A stretch of DNA of 6,807 bases, taken from contig CAZIJP010000141.1 of assembly GCA_964539615.1 (NCBI GenBank), positions 1 through 6,807 on the forward strand, read 5' to 3'. The notes under the pieces are model-generated. The model saw nothing but the letters and a program-made list of their open reading frames with translations. It made no database searches and had not been told where the DNA came from. The DNA is from CAYRFE01 sp964539615. Lineage in GTDB: Bacteria > Macinerneyibacteriota > Macinerneyibacteria > Macinerneyibacteriales > CAYRFE01. This document shows positions 1 to 5,790 of this stretch, piece by piece. Every line of letters starts with the position of its first letter. The first letter of the stretch is position 1. The translations under genes were made by a program, and so were the position numbers.

Positions 1-80
1 ATAGAAGACAGCGTATATATGTCAATATTGAATATGGAATTTCAGGAAAAAACATACTGATTTTTCATGGTATAGCGTAT
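1..80. other. Left-edge non-coding AT-rich stretch with a possible -35 element
   Basis: No coding frame is supported here. On the minus strand a perfect TTGACA lies at 20-25. Sixteen nt further, the last three visible bases read TAT, which could begin a -10 cut by the window edge. It would serve a gene beyond the left edge. Half the promoter is unseen, so this is tentative. Confidence 0.25.
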
Positions 81-246
81 TTATACTACACGAAAACCAA
101 CTTCTTCAGCAAAATATCGCACATTGAAAAATGCTTCCCGCGATTGTATTGATATAGTCTTTACTGCCGAATGCAGTCGATATTGCTTGATAATACAATA
201 AAATGGCAAGGCCAGTGCGTTAAATTCAAAATTCCGTATCCCCGGA
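81..246 (-). pseudogene. Possible C-terminal remnant of a formylglycine-generating-enzyme (FGE-sulfatase) domain
   Basis: Downstream of the Sel1 gene one frame stays open to a TAA at 81-83 and ends in FAEEVGFRVV. FGE-sulfatase (SUMF1-type) domains typically end in a run of Arg- and Asn-rich residues followed by GFRVV, often at the very C-terminus. Only this tail resembles the family. The preceding 30-40 residues lack the RGGSW motif and other landmarks. The frame could start at 311 (76 aa), but that overlaps the end of the Sel1 gene and has no clear ribosome site. It could equally be chance. Confidence 0.22.
197..214 (-). terminator. Weak terminator-like hairpin after the Sel1 gene
   Basis: On the minus strand TGGC-CTT-GCCA (204-214) is followed by TTTTATT, about 30 nt after the Sel1 stop. 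The stem is only 4 bp, so termination would be weak. It is listed because position and order are right for the end of the Fic-Sel1 transcript. Confidence 0.2.
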
Positions 247-1206
247 TTAGTCCTCTGAAAAAATAATCTCATGAGCGCTGATCCAATCTTCTGCCTCTCG
301 AGTAATCTCACGAATCTCTTCCTCGGACAAATATGAAGAAATATCCTCTAGGCATGTTGCGGCCACACTTCCCTCAACACCTTGAAACCGTCGGGATACG
401 ATATATGCCCATTTATACGCACTCCGAAAATCGCTGTTTTTATAAAATACGTTAAACAGCGCGTTTACTGCGTATGAATCGCCTTTCTCAGCTGCTTTTA
501 AATACCATACACACGCATCCCGGAAATTCGGTTCAGTGCCGAGTCCGTATTCATACATATAGCCAACATTCACCTGCGCAGAGGTATCGTTTTTTTCGGC
601 GGCTTTTTTATACCATTTGAGCGCAGTTGCGGCATCTTTATTGGGATATTCATCATTGAGATAGAGCAAGCCGAGGTAAAAATATGCCCATGCGCTCCCT
701 TGTTGCGCTGCTTTTAATAGCCAGCCTTCGGCGTCGACAAAGTTTTTTTCTCCGCATTTCCCTTCCATCAGCAATACGCCGACGCGAACTTGAGCATCAG
801 CCATTCCCTTGTCTGCCGCCATTATGTACCATCGGTAAGATTCATTGTAATCAAATACCGAAGAATCCTCCCGCGAAAACAGGAAACCCAAATTATACTG
901 CGCTTCCGTGTCGCCCTTTTTTGCCGCTTTTTTATACCAATTTACTGCTTCCGTATCGTTCCGCTCAACACCTAAACCCTTTGAAAGCATATACCCGAGA
1001 TAAAATTGTGCGTTCATATTTCCAAGATGTCCCATTATTCTGAACCGCAAATATGCCTCCGTATATTTTTCCGCTTTAAAATACTCATAAGCGCGAAATA
1101 AAACCGTTGCTTTTAAAAACGGCGGTATAAGAAATATCAACGCAGTCACGAACAAAACTCCATAAACAAACAATCTGATTTTAAAACCTTTAGTCATTTT
1201 TTTCAT
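247..1206 (-). CDS. Membrane-anchored Sel1-repeat (SLR) protein
   Basis: This 319-aa protein has a basic N-terminus (MKKMTKGFKIR), one hydrophobic segment at about 11-33, and then tandem alpha-helical Sel1-like repeats. Five clear repeats occupy about 64-98, 100-134, 136-170, 172-206 and 208-242, each with the pattern AQ-LG-Y ... A--WY-KAA-KG. A weaker half repeat lies before them (about 40-62) and a degenerate one after (about 244-275). The charge pattern predicts an N-in signal anchor with the repeats outside the cytoplasm. Such solenoids act as protein-protein scaffolds and have no enzymatic motif. The ATG at 1206 has AAGGA 6 nt upstream. It follows the Fic gene by 60 nt with no terminator and is probably co-transcribed from the Fic promoter. 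The C-terminal acidic stretch after about 290 has no recognised domain. The partner is unknown. Confidence 0.9.
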   Translation of the reverse strand: MKKMTKGFKIRLFVYGVLFVTALIFLIPPFLKATVLFRAYEYFKAEKYTEAYLRFRIMGHLGNMNAQFYLGYMLSKGLGVERNDTEAVNWYKKAAKKGDTEAQYNLGFLFSREDSSVFDYNESYRWYIMAADKGMADAQVRVGVLLMEGKCGEKNFVDAEGWLLKAAQQGSAWAYFYLGLLYLNDEYPNKDAATALKWYKKAAEKNDTSAQVNVGYMYEYGLGTEPNFRDACVWYLKAAEKGDSYAVNALFNVFYKNSDFRSAYKWAYIVSRRFQGVEGSVAATCLEDISSYLSEEEIREITREAEDWISAHEIIFSED

Positions 1207-1212
1207 GTATTT

Positions 1213-1217
1213 TCCTT
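1213..1217 (-). promoter_or_regulatory. Ribosome binding site of the Sel1-repeat gene
   Basis: AAGGA on the minus strand is 6 nt before the ATG at 1206. It supports this start and independent translation initiation after the Fic gene. Confidence 0.6.
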
Positions 1218-1221
1218 ATCT

Positions 1222-1246
1222 GTTCACTGCTAACGGTGAAATTCAC
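1222..1246. repeat. Cluster of TTCAC/GTGAA inverted half-sites between the Fic and Sel1 genes
   Basis: Three alternating half-sites, TTCAC (1223-1227), GTGAA (1236-1240) and TTCAC (1242-1246), sit in the 60-nt gap. The last two form the palindrome GTGAAATTCAC. They could bind a regulator or form a small hairpin. The stems are only 5 bp and no T-run follows, so it is not an intrinsic terminator. A chance origin is possible. Confidence 0.35.
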
Positions 1247-1266
1247 ACATGCCGCTGAGAATGATG

Positions 1267-2415
1267 TTACATATTAGGCAAAAAACCCTTTTTATCCAAC
1301 ATCCTGATAATGCCGCGTAAAAGGAAACTGTTATCGAACGACAGCACATACTTACGAACGCTGCCGGTGATCGGCCTGAGCATATTCTTTGCTTTAAGGT
1401 CGGCGATGAGCTTGGATATTTTCGGCGCATTCTTTTTCGGAAAAACATCTTTCAGATGATGCGCAAGTAATTCCTGCACTTCAACAACTTTTTTTAAAAC
1501 CTTAGCTTCATTTTCGGTGATTGTACGCTGCTGTAAGGCATATTCAACGGCGGGCAGAAGTATCATACGTTTTAGAAAATCATATTCTAGCAGCTGATCG
1601 ATCTTGGTCAATTCATCGCGAAGACCGTCAAGGACATATTCACACCATGCCTGTATGCCGACAGGTGTACCAGCATCCGCTTTTGAGAGATATTCATAAT
1701 ACTTTATGCGGTTGTTACAGAAAACCGCGGTCGGATTAAGTATATGCGTTTGTTTGATATTGAAATTTTGCTTGACCAACATCGCGTAGGTAAATAAACG
1801 CACCGTACGCCCGTTGCCGTTGCCGTACGGATGTATCCAGGCAAAGCGGTGGTGCGCGATAGCTGTTTTTATCAGGTCATATTTGGGAGGATGCTGCTCA
1901 TTGATAAACTGAAACAATTCCTGCATATATCCCGGTATCGTACCAAATGCGCACGGCTTGTGTGTGGCATGCGTGATGGACACATTATGGTCGCGATATT
2001 TACCGGGTGTGACATCACCTTCGCCGTACGGCGGTGCTGTTAGCCCGGTAACGGTCATCCCGTGCAACGCATGGATCAGCTCATCATTGATCGGTGTTGT
2101 ATCGATCACATCATCCACATATTTTATCGCCCGCTCCATATTAAGGATCTCCTGAACGCTTTGGCTCACCGTTGACTCATGGTCCATCTTGAATTCTATA
2201 TACTCGGCAATCGTTGTGCGATTGCCTTCAATACGTGCTGAACCGATACTTTCCATCATATGGAAGATATCTTTCAATTGCGTGAAAACATCAGGATGTG
2301 TAGTTCCGACAAAGGTCTTCTTACGCAAATAATCCAATTCGATCACCATATCGGTAAGCTTTGAGTCATAGGAAGGAATAAGAAGTTTCAGGTCATGATG
2401 TTTGAATTTAGCCAT
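1267..2415 (-). CDS. Fic-domain protein (class II, self-inhibited; Asn variant of the catalytic motif)
   Basis: Fic enzymes transfer AMP or another phosphate-containing group from a nucleotide to a protein side chain. This 382-aa cytoplasmic protein has the inhibitory motif SARIEGN (59-65) in its N-terminal helix. Glu63 is the predicted ATP-blocking glutamate, which places it in class II. A flap region near YRDHNVSITHATHKP (140-154) precedes the catalytic loop HPYGNGNGRTVR (195-206) with His195. The position usually Asp/Glu, which coordinates Mg2+, is Asn199 here. The C-terminal part (about 300-382) looks like a winged-helix domain, common in Fic proteins. The ATG at 2415 has AAAGGA 6 nt upstream. 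A TTG at 2442 would add nine residues without support. No separate antitoxin gene is adjacent, which agrees with built-in inhibition. The target is unknown. Confidence 0.92.
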   Translation of the reverse strand: MAKFKHHDLKLLIPSYDSKLTDMVIELDYLRKKTFVGTTHPDVFTQLKDIFHMMESIGSARIEGNRTTIAEYIEFKMDHESTVSQSVQEILNMERAIKYVDDVIDTTPINDELIHALHGMTVTGLTAPPYGEGDVTPGKYRDHNVSITHATHKPCAFGTIPGYMQELFQFINEQHPPKYDLIKTAIAHHRFAWIHPYGNGNGRTVRLFTYAMLVKQNFNIKQTHILNPTAVFCNNRIKYYEYLSKADAGTPVGIQAWCEYVLDGLRDELTKIDQLLEYDFLKRMILLPAVEYALQQRTITENEAKVLKKVVEVQELLAHHLKDVFPKKNAPKISKLIADLKAKNMLRPITGSVRKYVLSFDNSFLLRGIIRMLDKKGFLPNM

Positions 2416-2421
2416 CAATTT

Positions 2422-2427
2422 TCCTTT
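2422..2427 (-). promoter_or_regulatory. Ribosome binding site of the Fic gene
   Basis: AAAGGA on the minus strand is 6 nt before the ATG at 2415. It excludes the upstream TTG at 2442 as the main start. Confidence 0.7.
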
Positions 2428-2491
2428 CAGCGGCACAAACAATTACCCCATTTACGAAGTAACTGTATTTATTACAACATGTTACGTAGAA

Positions 2492-2520
2492 AGTATACAG
2501 ACGATTAATTACCCTGTCAA
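2492..2520 (-). promoter_or_regulatory. Sigma70 promoter of the Fic gene
   Basis: On the minus strand a perfect -35 TTGACA (2515-2520) is separated by exactly 17 nt from a near-perfect -10 TATACT (2492-2497). Transcription should start near 2485, leaving a leader of about 70 nt before the Fic ATG at 2415. The palindrome AACATGTT (2476-2483) falls right after the predicted start and could be an operator, although 8-bp palindromes are common by chance. The promoter separates the Fic-Sel1 unit from the phosphatase operon upstream. Confidence 0.8.
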
Positions 2521-2541
2521 GTGGCCATTACTTACCGGGAT

Positions 2542-3192
2542 TTATGAGGATAGCAATTTTTGAAGAACAGAAATGTCTTCTGCGAAATGATCAGACCGTG
2601 ATTCGATCAATTCCTGTACGCCGCCGTAACCCCACAATACGCCTATCGAGGCAATGTTGTTCTTGCGTGCTCCGATAATATCATGCATACGATCGCCGAT
2701 CATCACGAACTGTTCAATGGGAATATCCGGATACTGTGAACGAGCACTCGCCACCAGATCGCTTTTGTCGGTCATTGTTAGGTCCATGTTGCTTCCGATA
2801 ACGGCGTCAAAATAACCGCACAGATCGAAATACGCTATGATCTTCTGCGCATATACGGTTGGTTTTGATGTAACGACAAGATTGATACACCCCTGAAAGG
2901 TCAGTTCGGCGAGTAGTTCCCGTATTCCCGGGTACACTCTGTTTTCATACAGTCCCGTCACGCCGAAATACTCACGATAATATGCCACTGCCTTCACAGC
3001 TTCTTCATCGCTCATCGAATAAAAAGATCGGAACGAATCTTTCAACGGCGGACCGATGAACGGAATAAGGTCATCGCGGTTGCTGACTGAAATACCGCAT
3101 TTTTCGAGGGCGTATTGAACTGACCGTGTTATCCCCTCTTTCGGATCGGTAAGCGTACCGTCCAGATCGAACATCACTACAGAATATTTCAC
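2542..3192 (-). CDS. HAD-superfamily phosphatase (phosphoglycolate phosphatase / 5'-nucleotidase-like)
   Basis: This is a cytoplasmic Mg2+-dependent phosphatase of 216 aa from the preferred GTG start. Motif I is DLDGT, with nucleophile Asp9 and acid/base Asp11. Motif II is VVTSKP, with Ser/Thr around 108-109. Motif III is Lys143 in TDKSD, and motif IV is GDRMHD (166-171). A helical C1 cap occupies about residues 15-85 and includes FIGPPLKDSF, typical of the Gph/PpaX/5'-nucleotidase-like subgroup. The GTG overlaps the PHP stop as GTGA and gives the usual short N-terminus before motif I. An ATG at 3210 would add six residues (222 aa), also without a clear ribosome site. Translation is probably coupled to the PHP gene. 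Candidate substrates are phosphoglycolate, nucleoside monophosphates or a sugar phosphate. Sequence alone does not decide. Confidence 0.87.
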   Translation of the reverse strand: MKYSVVMFDLDGTLTDPKEGITRSVQYALEKCGISVSNRDDLIPFIGPPLKDSFRSFYSMSDEEAVKAVAYYREYFGVTGLYENRVYPGIRELLAELTFQGCINLVVTSKPTVYAQKIIAYFDLCGYFDAVIGSNMDLTMTDKSDLVASARSQYPDIPIEQFVMIGDRMHDIIGARKNNIASIGVLWGYGGVQELIESRSDHFAEDISVLQKLLSS

Positions 3193-3971
3193 AGCGGAAC
3201 CGCGATCCATTTTTTATCGAAGTAATAACACTCGCTGAACCCGCAGGAACGAACGATCCTTACTGCCTCTTCATAAGGAACATTAAAGTCATTGATCTGA
3301 TGTGCGTCCGAGCCGATCGTCAGCAATCGTCCACCGCGTTCGTAATACCGCTGCAGTAAAGCCGGTTCGGGTATAATGCTTTTGATAGGTTTGCGAAGAC
3401 CGGAGTAATTTACTTCAAGAGCGATTTCCCGCGCGATCAATGTGTCAAATATTTCGTCAATGACAGCAAGAAATGGCCGTTTATTTCGTAAAACAGAACC
3501 ATAGCGTTCAAATATTCCGAGATGCCCCAGTATGGTCACACCGGGTATCTGAACCATGGCTAAATTTTCAGTATAATATGATCGCAGATCGTCATCGGTC
3601 AACGGCAACATCGGCGCCACCGATATCTCCCGCGTATCAGGCATGCGATGCAGCGAAGCTATGAGCACATCAGGCGCATGATCTCGGATCAATGCCGCAA
3701 GTTCATCGGGATATCGATGCGGCTCGCTGAACTCGATCCCGCATGTGATCGACAAACGCTTATCATGTTTCTCGCGCAGAGAAGTGACAGTTGTTCGAAA
3801 CGCTTTCATATCCGGCAAACCGTTTTTGCTCCGATCTATAGGGTGCAGGTCGTAATGATCGGTAAATGCTATGGCCCTATAATTATTGTCAAGCGCTTTG
3901 ACAACCAATTCCTCCGGATCAATCGATGAATCACAGCTGAATCGAGAATGAATGTGTTGATCGGTCTTCAT
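3189..3971 (-). CDS. PHP-domain phosphoesterase, histidinol-phosphatase (HisK/HisJ) family
   Basis: This is a cytoplasmic metal-dependent phosphoesterase of 260 aa, a typical length for the family. Members with known activity dephosphorylate L-histidinol phosphate, but many paralogues have other substrates. The PHP metal ligands are all present: HIH (6-8), TDH (37-39), Glu80 in GIEFSE, His108 in SLHR, His150 in GHLG, and GSDAH (220-224). This is consistent with an active trinuclear site. I chose the ATG at 3971 rather than the in-frame one at 3989. It has AAGGAG 6 nt upstream and gives the usual MKTDQHIHS start, while the earlier ATG has no ribosome site. The gene overlaps the HAD phosphatase gene by 4 nt. 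No other histidine-pathway gene is in view, so a biosynthetic role is unproven. Confidence 0.88.
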   Translation of the reverse strand: MKTDQHIHSRFSCDSSIDPEELVVKALDNNYRAIAFTDHYDLHPIDRSKNGLPDMKAFRTTVTSLREKHDKRLSITCGIEFSEPHRYPDELAALIRDHAPDVLIASLHRMPDTREISVAPMLPLTDDDLRSYYTENLAMVQIPGVTILGHLGIFERYGSVLRNKRPFLAVIDEIFDTLIAREIALEVNYSGLRKPIKSIIPEPALLQRYYERGGRLLTIGSDAHQINDFNVPYEEAVRIVRSCGFSECYYFDKKWIAVPL

Positions 3972-3977
3972 GTCTTG

Positions 3978-3983
3978 CTCCTT
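3978..3983 (-). promoter_or_regulatory. Ribosome binding site deciding the PHP gene start
   Basis: AAGGAG on the minus strand lies 6 nt before the ATG at 3971. It lies inside the longer reading frame that begins at 3989, so it argues for the shorter protein. Confidence 0.75.
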
Positions 3984-3999
3984 ATACATGTAATTGTGA

Positions 4000-4029
4000 A
4001 TGATACCATAATAATCAAGATTACGGTAA
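4000..4029 (-). promoter_or_regulatory. Possible weak sigma70-type promoter for the PHP-HAD operon
   Basis: On the minus strand TTACCG (4024-4029, 3 of 6 matches to the -35 consensus) is separated by 18 nt from TATCAT (4000-4005, 5 of 6 matches to the -10). It lies just upstream of the PHP start. The -35 match is poor, so readthrough from the antiporter gene is an equal alternative. Confidence 0.22.
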
Positions 4030-4221
4030 CTCGTTTATGCAAACATGATCGACAAATTGCATCAACAAATGCCTCAATATCGTTTGAAAAGGCTCTCCTT
4101 CGCTGACATCTCCTATCAACGATTCCCAATTTATCGCGTAGATCGTAATAAAATACGCTCCCAAGTGCGAATAATCACACTCTTGTAATCGAATTGAATG
4201 ACGATTATATTTTTTCAACAT
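4021..4221 (-). pseudogene. REP-associated tyrosine transposase (RAYT, Y1_Tnp) N-terminal remnant
   Basis: This 66-codon frame opens with YNRHSIRLQECDYSHLGAYF, closely following the RAYT start pattern (RRSIRLxxYDYSxxGAYFVT). The next stretch, ITIYAINWESLIGDV, corresponds to the usual VTICTQNRECLFGEI but has lost its Cys residues. Similarity ends after about residue 43 (near position 4092). The rest shows no HUH (MPNHxH) motif or catalytic Tyr, and no other frame down to the PHP gene restores them. Intact RAYTs are about 150-300 aa, so this is a degraded 5' fragment. It starts 6 nt after the antiporter stop with no Shine-Dalgarno sequence. No flanking REP hairpins were seen. RAYTs are single-copy domesticated transposases that act on REP repeats. 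This fragment cannot be active. Confidence 0.7.
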
Positions 4222-4227
4222 AGGGTT

Positions 4228-5736
4228 TTAATGCTTTATCGGATACACGCTCTCACCGGCAAAGAACCAATGTACAGCCGACATCACTCCAAACACGATA
4301 CACACCGCCAACCACCATGGCAAGCCGAACCCAAACAAAATAAAACCGGAAAATGCGCTTACCCATGCCGTTATGATCTGAATCGCTTGTGTTTTCACAT
4401 GATATACCGGTTGCAGGCCGCACGCTGCCGATGTCATGATGGATGTATCGGAATACGGTACCAATTGCGCTCCGGCAACTGAACCGGATATAACGGCACC
4501 GATACTGGCCGCCGCGATCATCGATGCATGCACGGGTGATTCATGCGCCATCTGTAACGCGATCGGCATGATAAGCACCATCGAGCTCCAGCTGAATCCA
4601 GTCACGACCGTTGATAAACCCGCCACAAGAAACATCAATGCGGGAATGAATAACGGCGGCAAATGTGACCCGATCATACCGGAAATAAATTTTCCCGTAC
4701 CAAGGTCACTCGCACACAATTCAAGGCCCTTAGCCAATAATATGATCAAAGCCGTGCCGGCCATATGCCGCATGCGCAAGGTAAACGATGTTCGTATCTC
4801 ACGGATACTGAGCACATTATCTTTCCGTAATGTAATGATCAAAACAATAAACGCGATAATGACAGCAAGATTAAGCACGGTTATGGCAGGCGCATTACCA
4901 AGAATATTTGCAAGGCTTCCGCGTTCTTCGGCTGGTGTTGCAAACCATCCCCATATCAGTATTCCTAAAAAAGATGATCCGATCAACACAACAATAGGAA
5001 TAACGATGTCTCGTCGACGTGCTTTTGCTTCGTCGTAGATGGCATGTTTTTTTACAACGATGCCTGACCCGTTATCAAGATTGTATGAGAACCATTTCCC
5101 CGTGAATGCCACAAGAAAAGCCAAACCGATGGACATATACGTATATAGATGATACGGAAGCGATGAAAGAAATAATGCTGAACGGGACTGTCCGGCATTC
5201 TCGGGCAAAAGCGACATTTCAAAGGCAGCCCAGGTTGAGACAAAACTGATCGATGCAATGATCGCCACTGCATCAGCAATATACCCGAGCATGGCGGGTG
5301 ATATCTTATGTTTATCGGTAACGGGACGAAGTGATGCGCCGGTGATCAACAAGTTTGCATAATCATCAAAAAATAATAATACACCGGTAAACCATGCGGT
5401 GATACGAGTTTTGCGACGCGTTTTTAACAGATCGCCCATATATTCGCCGAATTTAATATTTGCTCCGGTGCGCGAGATGATCTCTAAAAGCCCGGCCACC
5501 ATGATCACGAAAAAGGCGATCTTCAACCGCTCAATATCGGTCACGCTGATATAGATATATTCTCCGAACCGTACAAGCCCATGCCAAGAGAACGAATATA
5601 CGGCCGCCCCGCTGAAAATTCCCAAAAACAAGGCAAGCCACACTCGTTTGGTAAAATAGGCAACTGCCAGTGTAATGACCGTAGGGATCAATGATAAAAA
5701 ACCGTAATGAGTATTTTGTACCAATGAGCCGTCCAT
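4228..5736 (-). CDS. NhaC-family Na+/H+ (or amino-acid/organic ion) antiporter
   Basis: This is a 502-aa polytopic inner-membrane protein with roughly 12-14 hydrophobic segments. A more polar loop at about 216-243 separates two halves. The signature FFDDYAN (122-128), followed by LRPVTDKHKIS and FVSTW, is characteristic of the Na_H_antiporter (NhaC) superfamily. Members exchange Na+ for H+, and some exchange organic anions or amino acids. The second-half motif, usually GD(K/H)xSPxSDTT in relatives I recall, is here GAQLVPYSDTS (422-432). The acidic and basic residues are lost but SDT is kept, which may mean altered ion or substrate specificity. The ATG at 5736 has a GGGAG site 7 nt upstream. 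The gene follows the decarboxylase by 54 nt with no visible terminator. By inference it serves pH homeostasis or moves the decarboxylase substrate or product. The family is sure and the substrate is not. Confidence 0.9.
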   Translation of the reverse strand: MDGSLVQNTHYGFLSLIPTVITLAVAYFTKRVWLALFLGIFSGAAVYSFSWHGLVRFGEYIYISVTDIERLKIAFFVIMVAGLLEIISRTGANIKFGEYMGDLLKTRRKTRITAWFTGVLLFFDDYANLLITGASLRPVTDKHKISPAMLGYIADAVAIIASISFVSTWAAFEMSLLPENAGQSRSALFLSSLPYHLYTYMSIGLAFLVAFTGKWFSYNLDNGSGIVVKKHAIYDEAKARRRDIVIPIVVLIGSSFLGILIWGWFATPAEERGSLANILGNAPAITVLNLAVIIAFIVLIITLRKDNVLSIREIRTSFTLRMRHMAGTALIILLAKGLELCASDLGTGKFISGMIGSHLPPLFIPALMFLVAGLSTVVTGFSWSSMVLIMPIALQMAHESPVHASMIAAASIGAVISGSVAGAQLVPYSDTSIMTSAACGLQPVYHVKTQAIQIITAWVSAFSGFILFGFGLPWWLAVCIVFGVMSAVHWFFAGESVYPIKH

Positions 5737-5743
5737 AAAAAAA

Positions 5744-5748
5744 CTCCC
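5744..5748 (-). promoter_or_regulatory. Ribosome binding site of the NhaC-family gene
   Basis: On the minus strand GGGAG is followed by seven T residues and then the ATG at 5736. This supports that start. Confidence 0.6.
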
Positions 5749-5790
5749 GGTGAACGTTTTCGAACACGACGCTTTCTAGGCTGTGTAACG

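Noticed and set aside
602..939. 14-bp direct DNA repeat GCTTTTTTATACCA (602-615 and 926-939)
   Set aside because: It encodes the same WYKKAA segment in two Sel1 repeats. The protein repeat explains it, and no separate DNA element is needed.
684..1043. 119-codon plus-strand frame opposite the Sel1 gene
   Set aside because: It is an antisense shadow of the Sel1 repeats with no family resemblance.
1267..2415. Fic gene as half of a toxin-antitoxin pair with an adjacent antitoxin
   Set aside because: No small antitoxin gene with an inhibitory motif lies next to it. The inhibitory SARIEGN motif is within the same protein.
2416..2442. TTG start adding nine residues to the Fic protein
   Set aside because: The TTG lacks a Shine-Dalgarno sequence, while the ATG at 2415 has AAAGGA 6 nt upstream.
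2519..2533. Hairpin AAGT...ACTT after the HAD gene as a terminator
   Set aside because: It has only four base pairs and no T-run, and it overlaps the -35 region of the Fic promoter.
3972..3989. N-terminal extension of the PHP protein from the ATG at 3989
   Set aside because: It has no ribosome site, and an AAGGAG sits inside the extension at ideal distance from the ATG at 3971. The shorter protein begins with the standard PHP N-terminus.
4436..5038. 200-codon plus-strand frame opposite the antiporter gene
   Set aside because: It lies wholly inside a well-supported gene on the other strand, has no recognisable motif, and reads as an antisense shadow of hydrophobic codons.
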